Shown piece after piece: positions 14,724 to 23,193 of a DNA stretch of 25,485 nucleotides. The number at the start of each line of letters is the position of its first letter. Positions within the stretch are counted from its first letter, which is position 1. The position numbers and the translations under genes were made by a program. The DNA is from Actinomycetes bacterium (GTDB taxonomy: Bacteria > Actinomycetota > Acidimicrobiia > Acidimicrobiales > SZUA-35): assembly GCA_024227975.1 (NCBI GenBank), contig JAAETV010000005.1, positions 1 through 25,485 of the forward strand, read 5' to 3'. The notes under the pieces were generated by a model, which was not told where the DNA came from, did not search any database, and was given only the letters and a program-made list of their open reading frames with translations.

Positions 14724-15895
14724 GGGTGCTGTTCGTCAACGAGAACATCGGCGGCCACGCCACCGTCCACCATCATCTCCGTCTCGCTCTCGGCGCCCAC
14801 CCCGAAATCGAGGCCGACTTCCTCGATGTGCCGACGCCATCACTCCTGCGGCGACTGGCCGGAGCCAGGGTGCCGGGTCTCGCTTCGCTCGACCTCGACC
14901 TGCAGCCGATCCGGGCCCAACTGGCCGCCAGTGCCTGGGTCAGGAGGGCCATCGGGGGTCGACTCGGGCGCTATGACGTGCTGCACGTCTACACCCAGAA
15001 CGCTGCCCTGTTGAGCCAGAGCGCTTTGCGTCAGGTCCCCTCGGTGATCTCAACCGACACGACCACGACGGAGAACGCCTACCGGAGGCCCCATCGCCAG
15101 CCGACCCGATTCACCCCGATTACCGTCTCGGCGTCGAAGCCCTTCGAGCGACGGGCGTTGGGGGCGGCCAACATCGTGGTGGCCAACTCGACGTGGGCTC
15201 GCCGCAACCTGGTCGTCGAATACCAGCTGGCCCCGGATCGCGTCCGCAGCCAACCCCTTGGTATCACCCCACCGCCCATCGGCCCGGGCCCCGCACCGGG
15301 TACGGCATCGCACCGCCCCACCATCGTGTTCGTCGGCCACCAGCTCGAGCGCAAGGGAGGCCGACAGCTGCTCGAGCTACACCAACGACACTTGGCTCAC
15401 CGGGCCGATCTCGTCCTGATCACCTCCGAGGCGGTCGCACCAGCCCCCCGGGTCACGGTGGTCAACGATCTCGTGCCCGGCGACGATCGCCTCTGGCCCC
15501 TGCTCCGCCGCGGTGCCATCTTCGCCTTCCCATCCCACATCGACCAGGCACCGAATGCCGTCCTCGAGGCAATGGCAGCCGGTCTCCCGGTGGTGGCGAT
15601 GGACACTGCCGCCCTGCCCGAAATGGTCGACCACGGCCGAACCGGTTTGCTGACCGATGGCGGCGACCGGGATCTGCTGGCCGCGCTGACCGCGCTGATC
15701 GACGATCCCTCACGTCGGTGGGCCATGGGCACCGCCGGCCGAGCTCACTTCGAAGCCCGCTACGACGCCGCCCGGTGCACAACCAACCTCGTTCACATCC
15801 TCCGCGAGGTCGGTGAAGCGAGCGGCGGCAGGCCTGATCGCAGCTCGACCGACAACAGCCCGACAGCACCGGGGTCACCGGCCTCGCGATGGTGA
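14720..15895 (+). CDS. Glycosyltransferase family 4 (second)
   Basis: A 391-residue GT-B enzyme starting at GTG 14720, in overlap with the preceding stop. The N terminus reads V-L-F-V-N-E-N-I-G-G-H-A-T-V, and the donor domain has I-V-F-V-G-H-Q-L-E-R-K-G-G. At the usual E-x7-E site the first Glu is replaced by Asp (H-I-D-Q-A-P-N-A-V-L-E), followed by G-L-P-V-V-A-M-D. The last 25 or so residues are Ser/Pro-rich and unconserved. It probably transfers a further sugar of the repeat unit. Confidence 0.88.
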   Translation: MRVLFVNENIGGHATVHHHLRLALGAHPEIEADFLDVPTPSLLRRLAGARVPGLASLDLDLQPIRAQLAASAWVRRAIGGRLGRYDVLHVYTQNAALLSQSALRQVPSVISTDTTTTENAYRRPHRQPTRFTPITVSASKPFERRALGAANIVVANSTWARRNLVVEYQLAPDRVRSQPLGITPPPIGPGPAPGTASHRPTIVFVGHQLERKGGRQLLELHQRHLAHRADLVLITSEAVAPAPRVTVVNDLVPGDDRLWPLLRRGAIFAFPSHIDQAPNAVLEAMAAGLPVVAMDTAALPEMVDHGRTGLLTDGGDRDLLAALTALIDDPSRRWAMGTAGRAHFEARYDAARCTTNLVHILREVGEASGGRPDRSSTDNSPTAPGSPASRW

Positions 15896-16695
15896 TGGGG
15901 CCGAGCCGTACGCTGGCTGCGGTCGGGGCGGCAACCCGCCTGGTGACCGGGCGGGGAGCGGCAGCCGGCGGCGTCGTCCTCGCCTATCACGATGTCGGAC
16001 CGGCCGGGAGTGCTTCGGGATGGTCCGTCGGGGTCGACCTGCTGGAAGCCCACCTCGGGGTCCTGCGGAGCGTCGGGCTCCAGATCGTCGACCTCGATGT
16101 GCTCGTCAGCCGCCTCCTGGCCAGCGAACCAGTCAACCACCTGGCCGCAGTCAGCTTCGACGACGCCCTGATCGGTGTTCACGACCACGCCCTTGCAGTG
16201 CTGGTCGCCCGAGAGGTCCCGGCCACGGTCTTCGTGGTCAGCGGCGGCCACGGGCAGCCCCCCGCCTGGTGGTCAGGGGCCCGCCGCACGATGACGACGA
16301 CGGAGATCGGTCGAGTCCGGGACGCCGGCGTGGCGATTGGGGCCCACACCCGATCTCACCCATCGTTGCCCGGGCTCTCGTGCGAGGCGCTGTCGGAGGA
16401 GGTCGCCGGGTGCCGTGCTGAGCTCCGGGAGCTGACCGGGTCGACCGTCGATCTGCTCGCCTACCCGTCTGGTCATCACGACGCCCGTGTTCGCCGGGCG
16501 GCGGGAGACGCCGGGTTCCGGGCCGGGTTCACGTTCCTGAATGGCCGGATCACCTCGGCTGACGATCCGCTCCGCCTGCCTCGCCTGACGATGGGTGCCC
16601 ACCTGAGCCCGGCCCGGCTCCGCTACCACCTCCTGCGGACAGCGCGCTCGTGGCCCGATCACCAGCTCGATCGGGTCGGGGATAAGGATCGATGA
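15889..16695 (+). CDS. Polysaccharide deacetylase (NodB-like, CE4)
   Basis: A 268-residue carbohydrate esterase 4 domain that removes N- or O-acetyl groups from the polymer or its precursor. Metal and catalytic motifs are A-Y-H-D-V-G at 32-37, S-F-D-D at 89-92 (catalytic and metal Asp), H-T-R-S-H-P with His153 and His157, and A-Y-P-S-G at 191-195. ATG 15889 overlaps the previous gene by 7 bases; GTG 15892 and ATG 15895 are close alternatives. No clear signal peptide is seen, although the first 30 residues are mildly hydrophobic, so location is uncertain. The stop overlaps the next start as ATGA. Confidence 0.9.
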   Translation: MVMGPSRTLAAVGAATRLVTGRGAAAGGVVLAYHDVGPAGSASGWSVGVDLLEAHLGVLRSVGLQIVDLDVLVSRLLASEPVNHLAAVSFDDALIGVHDHALAVLVAREVPATVFVVSGGHGQPPAWWSGARRTMTTTEIGRVRDAGVAIGAHTRSHPSLPGLSCEALSEEVAGCRAELRELTGSTVDLLAYPSGHHDARVRRAAGDAGFRAGFTFLNGRITSADDPLRLPRLTMGAHLSPARLRYHLLRTARSWPDHQLDRVGDKDR

Positions 16696-17807
16696 TCAGC
16701 CACCGGGTCGGCCGGATCCCGATGTCGGTCCTGGTCGCTGTTGTGCTGGTCGCCGGGGCCATCGGCATCGCCGCCGCTGGGGGCTGCGACCCCGTCGGGA
16801 GCCGGCGAGCCGACGGCCCGATCCACTCCCAGGTAGTTGGGTTCTCGCCCGGCGCGTTGATCCTCGACCTGAGCCCGGCTGAGCTCGAGGCGGACCTCGA
16901 CGCCATGGCAGACCTCGGAGCCCGGTGGATCCGCATCGACATCGACTGGTCCAGGATCGAGGACACGGAGGGTGCCTACGACTGGTCGACGACCGACACT
17001 CTGATCACCGCGGCCCGGGACCATGACCTCGAGGTCCTCGCCCTCCTGACCTACACCCCGGCCTGGGCCCGTCCTCGGGGGACGACCGACAAGCACCCCC
17101 CGAGTGACGCCGACGACTTCGCTCGCTTCGCCGGCGGTGCCGTCGCCCGCTATGGACCGCTCGGCGTCTCCACCTGGGAGGTGTGGAACGAGCCGAACTC
17201 CGAGCAGTTCTGGAGCGTCGGTCCCGATCCCGAGGGCTACGGGCAGCTCCTGGTGGCCGCATCGGGGGCCATCCGGTCGGCTGACCCGTCGGCCACCGTG
17301 ATCACCGGTGGGCTGGCACCGGCCGATGACATCGATGGCGTGGAGCTCTCACCCCAGACTTACCTGTCCCGTCTCTACGACATCGTCCCCCGGGAGTCCT
17401 TCGACGCCGTCGCCGTCCATCCCTACTCCTACCCCGCCTTCCCGTCCGACAGTCAGGACTGGAACACGTTCGCCGCCCTGCCGTCGCTGCGCCGCATCCT
17501 GGTCGCCAACGGCGACGAGGCCAAGAGGATCTGGCTCACCGAGTACGGGGCCCCAACCGGTGATCATGAGCGGGCTGTGACACCGGAGCGCCAGGCCGAG
17601 CTGGTACTCGACGCCGTCCGGACAGCTGATCGATGGGACTGGGTCGGCCCCCTGTTCCTGTACAGCCACCGCGATCTGCCCGGGGGTGCCAGCGATGATC
17701 CCGAGGCCAACTTCGGCCTGCGCCACGCCGACGGTGAGTGGAAGCCGGCCTGGCCGGCGCTCAAGTCACTGCTGGCCGACGGCGAGGGAGACGAGCCCGG
17801 GTCGTGA
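16692..17807 (+). CDS. Secreted clan GH-A glycoside hydrolase (GH39/GH5-like), probable lipoprotein
   Basis: A 371-residue protein with an N-terminal signal (residues 1-31: M-I-S-H-R-V-G-R-I-P, then a hydrophobic core) ending in A-A-A-G-G-C, with Cys32 a possible lipobox cysteine. The (beta/alpha)8 domain has the acid/base Glu167 in W-E-V-W-N-E-P-N and the nucleophile Glu284 in W-L-T-E-Y-G-A-P. These are the two conserved carboxylates of clan GH-A retaining enzymes. The opening strand W-I-R-I-D-I-D-W-S-R-I resembles GH39 beta-xylosidase-like proteins. As the last gene of the EPS arm it may trim or release the polymer (inference). Its 3' end overlaps antisense with the GNAT gene by 47 bases. 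Confidence 0.88.
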   Translation: MISHRVGRIPMSVLVAVVLVAGAIGIAAAGGCDPVGSRRADGPIHSQVVGFSPGALILDLSPAELEADLDAMADLGARWIRIDIDWSRIEDTEGAYDWSTTDTLITAARDHDLEVLALLTYTPAWARPRGTTDKHPPSDADDFARFAGGAVARYGPLGVSTWEVWNEPNSEQFWSVGPDPEGYGQLLVAASGAIRSADPSATVITGGLAPADDIDGVELSPQTYLSRLYDIVPRESFDAVAVHPYSYPAFPSDSQDWNTFAALPSLRRILVANGDEAKRIWLTEYGAPTGDHERAVTPERQAELVLDAVRTADRWDWVGPLFLYSHRDLPGGASDDPEANFGLRHADGEWKPAWPALKSLLADGEGDEPGS

Positions 17808-18885
17808 AGCCCACCTCGACGGCGGCAATGGTGCCCCTGGCGCGGCTCAGCCTGGCCGACGTGCGGGCGGCGATGACGCTGACAGTGTCGTAGGTCCCCG
17901 AGGCCCAGCGCATCTTGTACTGGTCGGCACCCAGCTGGAGATCGAACCGGTCGTAGCCAGCAGCCGTGGCCCAGTCGACACCGGCCCGGAGGAGGAGGTG
18001 TCCGGGCGACCGCGGGGCCACGTCGGGGTGGTGGCGACCCAGCCAAGCCGATGCTGTGTTCCCGATCCCGAGGTGGATGTCGAAAGCCGCGGGCTCGCCG
18101 TCGATCTCGGCCACGAGCAGGGCCAGGTGACCCCTACGGGCCGCGTCATCCAGAGCGGCGATGAGGAAGGGCCGGTACGGACCCCGAAGGAGGTGCTGGC
18201 GGGGATTGGCGGCCTCAGCCGCGTCGTACACTGCTTCGACCGCGGGAAGGGCATCTCGCACCTGGCTCGGTGTCTCGGCAATCGAGATGGAGACCTTGGC
18301 CCCGTCCCGTTCCATGTGACGGTCGACCCTGGTCAGCTGTTTGCGGAGCCCACGACGGTCGGGGTGGTCGAGGAGCTCGGTTGCGTTCGCTACCCCTCTG
18401 AGGTCGATGATCGGGCATATCTCGTGCAGCTGGGATCGGGCCCGCCAATCACCCTGCCGCAGCTCCATGAGCCCGGCCCCACCGTGGCGGTATTCGAGGA
18501 GGTGCAGTACGGCTCGCCCCTCGGGATCGATGTTGTCCCAGATCGTCGACGCCACGTCGCCTTTCGTCACCCCGATCAGGAGCTCGCCGACGGCTCCGAG
18601 GCCGTGGCCAAGCCAGCGGACCATGTCGAGTCCGCCCAGGCGGCGAACGTGGAAGGGGGCAACACCGACGAGCCTGCCGGATCGCTCCCGAACCGTTACC
18701 ACGTGGAGCCGGCCTCGGCCGAGGTGCTCCCACCAGGCCAGCGCGAAGGCAGGGAGAGCGAACGGGGCAGCACTCGACTGGGTGGCGAGACCGGTCCACT
18801 CGTCCTGGAGTGACCGGGCCACTCCGGCGTCCGAGATGATGTCGACCTGAAGGTTTCCGGTGGCGTTGGCCTGGCTCTTGGTCAT
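17761..18885 (-). CDS. CelD/FemAB-like GNAT acyltransferase (Acetyltransf_6)
   Basis: A 374-residue protein of the GNAT-fold BioF2/CelD-like group. The N-terminal half has F-A-L-A-W-W-E-H-L-G and G-V-A-P-F-H-V-R, and the C-terminal half the acyltransferase core with G-H-L-A-L-L-V-A-E-I-D-G-E-P-A-A-F and Y-D-R-F-D-L-Q-L-G. Relatives occur in cellulose and exopolysaccharide loci and transfer acyl or aminoacyl groups, but the donor is unknown here. ATG 18885 overlaps the ATP-grasp stop as ATGA, so the two are probably produced together. It is the last gene of the minus arm and overlaps antisense with the end of the glycoside hydrolase gene. Confidence 0.85.
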   Translation of the reverse strand: MTKSQANATGNLQVDIISDAGVARSLQDEWTGLATQSSAAPFALPAFALAWWEHLGRGRLHVVTVRERSGRLVGVAPFHVRRLGGLDMVRWLGHGLGAVGELLIGVTKGDVASTIWDNIDPEGRAVLHLLEYRHGGAGLMELRQGDWRARSQLHEICPIIDLRGVANATELLDHPDRRGLRKQLTRVDRHMERDGAKVSISIAETPSQVRDALPAVEAVYDAAEAANPRQHLLRGPYRPFLIAALDDAARRGHLALLVAEIDGEPAAFDIHLGIGNTASAWLGRHHPDVAPRSPGHLLLRAGVDWATAAGYDRFDLQLGADQYKMRWASGTYDTVSVIAARTSARLSRARGTIAAVEVGFTTRARLPRRRPAVT

Positions 18886-20144
18886 CGGGTGCGGCCGCCG
18901 ACACGATGGCGGACCCGGCCGAGGGCCTCACGGGCCAGGTTGGTGGTGGAGCGGCGGAGGTCGGCCAGCCCGGGCCGGGGATCGGCCAGGGACTGGACGT
19001 CAAAGGCAATGCGGGGATCGAGGAGACCGGCGGCCACCCGTGCGATCTCACCGACCCCGGGATAGGGACCGACGGCGGCCGGCCGGCGGAGCTGGAGGAG
19101 GGCGGAGGCGATCCAGCGCAGCTCGAGCTCCAGATTGCGGCACTCGACGCCCATCCGATAGCTCTGGTCGATCCCTTCGATGTCGCCGGCACCGTTGAGG
19201 AAGAGCTCGGCCAGCCGGCGGGGGAAGTCCATGCCGGACAGCACGGGGAGGGCCATGGAACCCCAGATCCGACCATTGACCTCCATCAGGACCGGACCGT
19301 CGGCGGTCGTTCGGAACTCAACCATGGCCACACCCGTCCACTTCATGGCCTCGAGAAGGCTGGTCGACAGCCGAAGCAGCCCCGGATCGACAGGCTCACT
19401 GACCCGGAGCGAGCTCGGTCCGCCCGAGATTGGCATCTCCCGCAAACGGCGATGTTGGAACGCGGCCAGTGGGCGCCCCCGCTCGGCCAGCAGCTCGACG
19501 CCGACGCCGACGCCGGTGACGTACCTCTGTAGGAGTACGGGCAGCGCCTCGGCTCCGATCTCGGCCCCGGACGGAGCAAGCCTGGTTTCGAGATCGTCGA
19601 GGCTCGTGGCGTAGCCGACCGCCTGGGTGACGACGGTCCCATCGTCGACCGGGCAGTGGGACCGCAACGGCTTCACCACGAGAGGCCATCCCAGCCCAGC
19701 CGCCGCGGCCTGCAGGTCCTCGGCCCGAGTCACGAGCCGTGTCTCGGGGATGGGCAGGCCGAGCTCGGTTGCCAGGGCCAGCGTCTGCTGTTTGTCCATG
19801 GCCAGCTCCAACGATTCGGGAGCCGGAAGGGCGATCACCGTGGAGCCGAACCGGTCCCGAGCCGGCGAAAGGGCCAGTATCGACTGATCGCAGACCGGGA
19901 GGAGCAGGTCGATCTCTTCGACCGCCGACAGGGCGGCGAGAGCGTTGAGGGCTGCCACCGGCTCGTGTTGGGCCGATGGGATGACGTGGGTGGTGGCCGC
20001 ACTGCGGGACCGCAGGCCCGGCGCGCCAGGGTCGCTGTCGACGGCGACGACCCGCCATCCGGCTCGTCCGAGTGACCGGATCGTTGCCACCGCCTGCGGA
20101 TCGGCAGCGTCGGTGACCAACACCGAGGGTGGATCGGGGATCAT
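18882..20144 (-). CDS. ATP-grasp carboxylate-amine ligase
   Basis: A 420-residue ATP-grasp enzyme of the carbamoyl-phosphate-synthase-like type. The N-terminal Rossmann-like part has V-L-V-T-D-A-A-D-P-Q-A, and A-M-D-K-Q-Q-T-L-A-L-A-T opens the ATP-grasp fold. The ATP-binding strand is W-P-L-V-V-K-P-L-R-S-H, and the metal-binding end is L-M-E-V-N-G-R-I-W-G-S. Such enzymes join a carboxylate to an amine through an acyl-phosphate. Its place in a polysaccharide locus beside a CelD/FemAB-like GNAT suggests addition of an amino acid or related group to a sugar (inference). Starts and ends overlap the neighbours as ATGA. The substrate is unknown. Confidence 0.87.
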   Translation of the reverse strand: MIPDPPSVLVTDAADPQAVATIRSLGRAGWRVVAVDSDPGAPGLRSRSAATTHVIPSAQHEPVAALNALAALSAVEEIDLLLPVCDQSILALSPARDRFGSTVIALPAPESLELAMDKQQTLALATELGLPIPETRLVTRAEDLQAAAAGLGWPLVVKPLRSHCPVDDGTVVTQAVGYATSLDDLETRLAPSGAEIGAEALPVLLQRYVTGVGVGVELLAERGRPLAAFQHRRLREMPISGGPSSLRVSEPVDPGLLRLSTSLLEAMKWTGVAMVEFRTTADGPVLMEVNGRIWGSMALPVLSGMDFPRRLAELFLNGAGDIEGIDQSYRMGVECRNLELELRWIASALLQLRRPAAVGPYPGVGEIARVAAGLLDPRIAFDVQSLADPRPGLADLRRSTTNLAREALGRVRHRVGGRTR

Positions 20145-20809
20145 CGGTCATTCACCTTGTCGAGATCGGGACGGAGGGTAATGGCCGACCACACGGCGGC
20201 GAAGACGGTCCACGACCAGATGCCGAGGAACTTGGTGCCATCCTCGAGCACGAGCCGCCAGTCGCTGTCGATGCTCCACGCGAAATCGATGGCGGCCGAG
20301 GCCGCGAAGCCGGCGATGGCCGCCAACAGGGGGAGCCGGGCCCCCCGAGGGAAGACACCTGCGAACTTGTAGAGCCATATCGCGAACCCGATGGCATATA
20401 TGACCAGGATCGGCCTGTCGTCCGGCAAGAGGCGGAGCAGGAGATCGTCGTGGAGTAGCAGGAGATCGTCGATCAGTAGTAGGAGTGACCAGAGCGCGGC
20501 GGTGCCAAGGGCCAGCGTCGTGGTGCGAGGTCGCTTGTCGACCACCGAGAGGGTGGCTGCGAACCCGAGGATCCCGGTAGCGATGGCCCAGCCGACGACG
20601 CCGATCATCGACGCCGCTCCCAGGTACCAGGGTGACTCGGTCGTCACCTGTGGATCGCGGGTGATGAGCCCTACGTCGATCTTGTCCTGCATCTTGATGG
20701 CGGCGAAGAACAGGAGGGAACCGGCGGCGACGAGCGAGGTGAGCGCAGCACCAACCCGGGTGGCCGACCAGTGCTCGGCCATCACGATCGGTTCACGTGT
20801 CCGGTTCAT
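20141..20809 (-). CDS. Hypothetical six-TM membrane protein with Asp-Asp/Leu repeat
   Basis: I do not recognise this protein (222 residues). About six hydrophobic segments are visible: around V-G-A-A-L-T-S-L-V-A-A-G-S-L-L-F-F, then W-Y-L-G-A-A-S-M, A-L-W-S-L-L-L-L-I-D-D, I-L-V-I-Y-A-I-G-F-A-I-W-L-Y, L-P-L-L-A-A-I-A-G-F and W-S-W-T-V-F-A-A-V-W. The third segment carries acidic pairs every seven residues (I-D-D-L-L-L-L-H-D-D-L-L-L-R-L-L-P-D-D), unusual for a membrane helix and possibly a charged face for ions or a partner. ATG 20809 overlaps the upstream glycosyltransferase stop as ATGA, and the end overlaps the ATP-grasp start. Co-expression with the EPS genes is likely; function is unknown. 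Confidence 0.8.
   Translation of the reverse strand: MNRTREPIVMAEHWSATRVGAALTSLVAAGSLLFFAAIKMQDKIDVGLITRDPQVTTESPWYLGAASMIGVVGWAIATGILGFAATLSVVDKRPRTTTLALGTAALWSLLLLIDDLLLLHDDLLLRLLPDDRPILVIYAIGFAIWLYKFAGVFPRGARLPLLAAIAGFAASAAIDFAWSIDSDWRLVLEDGTKFLGIWSWTVFAAVWSAITLRPDLDKVNDR
20436..20471. repeat. 15-bp identical direct repeat with 21-bp period inside the six-TM gene
   Basis: AGCAGGAGATCGTCG occurs at 20436-20450 and 20457-20471. The 21-base period is seven codons, producing the repeated Asp-Asp-Leu-Leu-Leu element in the third hydrophobic segment. This looks like an in-frame duplication kept by selection or a recent event. Confidence 0.7.
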
Positions 20810-21921
20810 ACCGCCACCCCTAGCCGCCGGTAGACATCGAGGGTAGTGGCCGCGGTCTGTCGCCAGCTGAGGCGGGCGGCCGCCGCCCGGGCCGCCCGCC
20901 CCAGCTCGGCGCGGGCCGGGGCGTCGTGCCACAGGGAGTGGAGCGCCTGAGCCAGCTCTTCCTCGTCGCCCGGTTGCACCAGCCGGGCTCCGTCGCCCAC
21001 GACATCGGGCAGCGCCCCGACGGCGGTGGCTACTACCGTTCGGCCGCGGGCCATCGCCTCGACTGGCGGCAAGCCGAAACCTTCGTAGTGCGAGATGTAG
21101 GCCACGATGTCAGCGGCCTCCATCAGGAGATCCCTGTGGTGGTCCGAAACCCGACCAAGGTGGTGGACCCCCTCGGGGATCCGACAGCGAGGGTCGACCG
21201 CCCCGGCCAGGACCAGCGGGGCGCCTATTCGCTTGCAAGCTTGGGCCAGAATCGATGCGTCCTTGCGGGGCTCGATGGTGGCCACCTGGAGAACGAACCG
21301 GTCGGGAAGGTCCAAGCCGGCGAGGAGGTCGCGGTGGTCCGGCGGGTCGTCGTGGTCGACTGATCCGCCCCCTAACCGCGAGGTCCCGAGCCCATCGACC
21401 GAATCGGGACCCGCGGGCGGGGCCGGCGCCAGCGGGATGACTGTGGCCGACCGGCCGAAGTGCACCTCGATCCGCTCGGCAGTGAACCGCGACACCGAGA
21501 TCACCTCGTCGGCTAATCGGATGGCCCGGGCTATCAGGCGGCGCTCACCGGCGGCGCGGTAGCGGGAGAAGGCCTCGGGGGTGTCGAATACCGCCAGGTC
21601 GTGCACTGTGGTCACCCGTGGAGCTCGGGCCCGGATGGGGAGATCGACGTCGAGGCCGTGGACCAGATCGGCCGGGCCGACCGGTCGGAGCCCATCGATG
21701 ACCCGCCGGCCGCCGCTGGTCACGGGGCGAACGATGGCCCGGGTCCCCGCGGGGAGCTGCCCAACCGCGTCGGCTTGGACAACGACGGCCAGATCGGCGT
21801 CTGGTGAGGCCTCGGCCCGCATGGCCTTCAAGAGGTGGCGAATATAGGTCTGGACCCCGCTGCCGTCGGGCCGGAGGGCCAGCCCGCAGCAGACGATCCG
21901 CTTGGTTCGATCGATGTCAAC
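20806..21921 (-). CDS. Glycosyltransferase family 4 (third); start unresolved
   Basis: GT-B enzyme with an intact E-x7-E motif (Y-E-G-F-G-L-P-P-V-E-A-M) and the donor-domain segment V-L-Q-V-A-T-I-E-P-R-K-D. The N-terminal GT-B element R-I-V-C-C-G-L-A-L-R-P-D-G-S-G-V-Q-T-Y is encoded from about 21900 downward, with high GC at third positions. No ATG, GTG or TTG in this frame lies between it and GTG 22113, which would overlap the polymerase gene by about 286 bases. The next start downstream is TTG 21831, which overlaps the polymerase stop as TTGA but would cut off that N-terminal element. I give the approximate limit 21921. A noncanonical start or a small frame error here is likely. It probably adds a repeat-unit sugar. 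Confidence 0.8.
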   Translation of the reverse strand, partial: VDIDRTKRIVCCGLALRPDGSGVQTYIRHLLKAMRAEASPDADLAVVVQADAVGQLPAGTRAIVRPVTSGGRRVIDGLRPVGPADLVHGLDVDLPIRARAPRVTTVHDLAVFDTPEAFSRYRAAGERRLIARAIRLADEVISVSRFTAERIEVHFGRSATVIPLAPAPPAGPDSVDGLGTSRLGGGSVDHDDPPDHRDLLAGLDLPDRFVLQVATIEPRKDASILAQACKRIGAPLVLAGAVDPRCRIPEGVHHLGRVSDHHRDLLMEAADIVAYISHYEGFGLPPVEAMARGRTVVATAVGALPDVVGDGARLVQPGDEEELAQALHSLWHDAPARAELGRAARAAAARLSWRQTAATTLDVYRRLGVAV

Positions 21922-23189
21922 GCTCCTAGCGTGATCCAGAGGTACAGGTCGAGCGGGAAGATCTCCCAGTAGGTGGCGGCCAAGGCGGCGATGATGGCCC
22001 CCAGGAACCAGGCCATTGCGCCGTCGACGAAGGCGGTGTCGGCTGGGTCGGCTCGACTCCGGATCCGGAGCATCGAGCCGAGGATGTGGCGCATCAGGGC
22101 TAGCGTCAACCACAGCCCGGGCAGGCCGAGCTCGAGCAGGCGCTTCATGTAGTAGTTGTCTGGCTGGTAGGACTCTCGCTCGGCCGGGAGGCCGAAGGTC
22201 TCAGGAGCTTCGGTTCCGTTGTCGGTCAACCGTTCGGCCGCGGCGCCGGTCGTGCCGAGGCCGGAACCGAGGGGGCGGTCGAGCACGCCGGTCCACACCG
22301 CCGACCACCCATCAACGCGATCCTCCAGGCTGGAGGTTGACAGCGTCGCCGACACCAAGACGGACGGGCTCAAAGCAACACCGAGGAGGGCAAAGGGAGC
22401 CAGCCACAGGATTACCCGGAAGCGCCGGATCACCAAGAAGGCGGCGCCGACAACCAACGCGGCCACCGCCGCCCGCACGAAGGTACCCAGCATGGCAACA
22501 ACCAGAAGGGGGCTGGAGGCCAGAAAGAGCCGATTCCGCAACCGAGATGGAGCGGCCAGGGCCACCGGCGTGGCCAGTGCGAGAACGAACGCCAGGTAGA
22601 AGGCAAAGGCGAAAGGGAGGTCGAAGGTGGAGAATGATCGTAGGACCGAGTCGCCAGTGGTGCGGATCGTGGATTCGAACTCATAGCCCAGGTCACGGAG
22701 CCCGAAGGCCCCGATCCGCTGTTGGGCCAGGCCAATCGCCGCCGTCGTCACAGCACCGACCATGAGGATGGTCACCAGCCGGTCTCGCTCGGGCCGATCG
22801 AGGGGGCAGCGCCACAGGGCCAGCCACACGAGGACGTAGAAGAAGTCGATCTTGAGGCCCATCAGCACGAAGGCCGGAGGGGCCCAGAGCAGCGACGCCA
22901 CCCCGAGGGCGGCTAGCCCTAGCAGGGGCCCGATATAGGCGGGAGTCGGCGAAGGCTGGCTGCGTCGGCTGTGGTCAGGAGCCAGCCAGGTGGCGCCTAG
23001 GGTGGCGAGGGTCAGCGCCTCTTTCCAGCCGGCCAGTAGCCCGGGAGTATCGAGCAGGACGAGGAGGCCGTCGAATGGGGCGAGGGCGGCGAGCGCCAGA
23101 ACCCCTCGCTGGGGTCTGGCCACGAGGGCGCGGCCAAAGCCGGCCAGGGCCGCCAGCACAATCACCCCTCCCAGGACGACGATCGACAT
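21828..23189 (-). CDS. Wzy/O-antigen-ligase-like polysaccharide polymerase
   Basis: Polytopic membrane protein of 453 residues with about 12 hydrophobic segments. It carries the Wzy_C region typical of O-antigen ligases and polymerases: R-A-A-V-A-A-L-V-V-G, a large extracytoplasmic loop with G-S-G-L-G-T-T-G, then D-N-Y-Y-M-K-R-L-L-E-L-G-L-P-G-L-W. It probably links repeat units exported by the Wzx flippase. ATG 23189 follows the upstream stop by 4 bases and begins with a hydrophobic helix (M-S-I-V-V-L-G-G-V-I-V-L). An earlier in-frame start at 23306 would overlap the previous gene. The last 25 or so residues (after L-W-I-T-L-G-A-L) look unconserved and overlap the next gene's frame. Confidence 0.87.
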   Translation of the reverse strand: MSIVVLGGVIVLAALAGFGRALVARPQRGVLALAALAPFDGLLVLLDTPGLLAGWKEALTLATLGATWLAPDHSRRSQPSPTPAYIGPLLGLAALGVASLLWAPPAFVLMGLKIDFFYVLVWLALWRCPLDRPERDRLVTILMVGAVTTAAIGLAQQRIGAFGLRDLGYEFESTIRTTGDSVLRSFSTFDLPFAFAFYLAFVLALATPVALAAPSRLRNRLFLASSPLLVVAMLGTFVRAAVAALVVGAAFLVIRRFRVILWLAPFALLGVALSPSVLVSATLSTSSLEDRVDGWSAVWTGVLDRPLGSGLGTTGAAAERLTDNGTEAPETFGLPAERESYQPDNYYMKRLLELGLPGLWLTLALMRHILGSMLRIRSRADPADTAFVDGAMAWFLGAIIAALAATYWEIFPLDLYLWITLGALTSIEPSGSSAAGWPSGPTAAGSRPIFATS

Positions 23190-23193
23190 GACG

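Noticed and set aside
17686..18813. Plus-strand open frame opposite the GNAT gene
   Set aside because: The minus-strand gene has a clear CelD/GNAT domain and ATGA coupling. The plus frame is an antisense shadow typical of GC-rich DNA.
21903..21920. Minus-strand TTGACA as a -35 box before the third GT4 gene
   Set aside because: It lies within the end of the polymerase gene and no TANNNT sequence follows at the right spacing.
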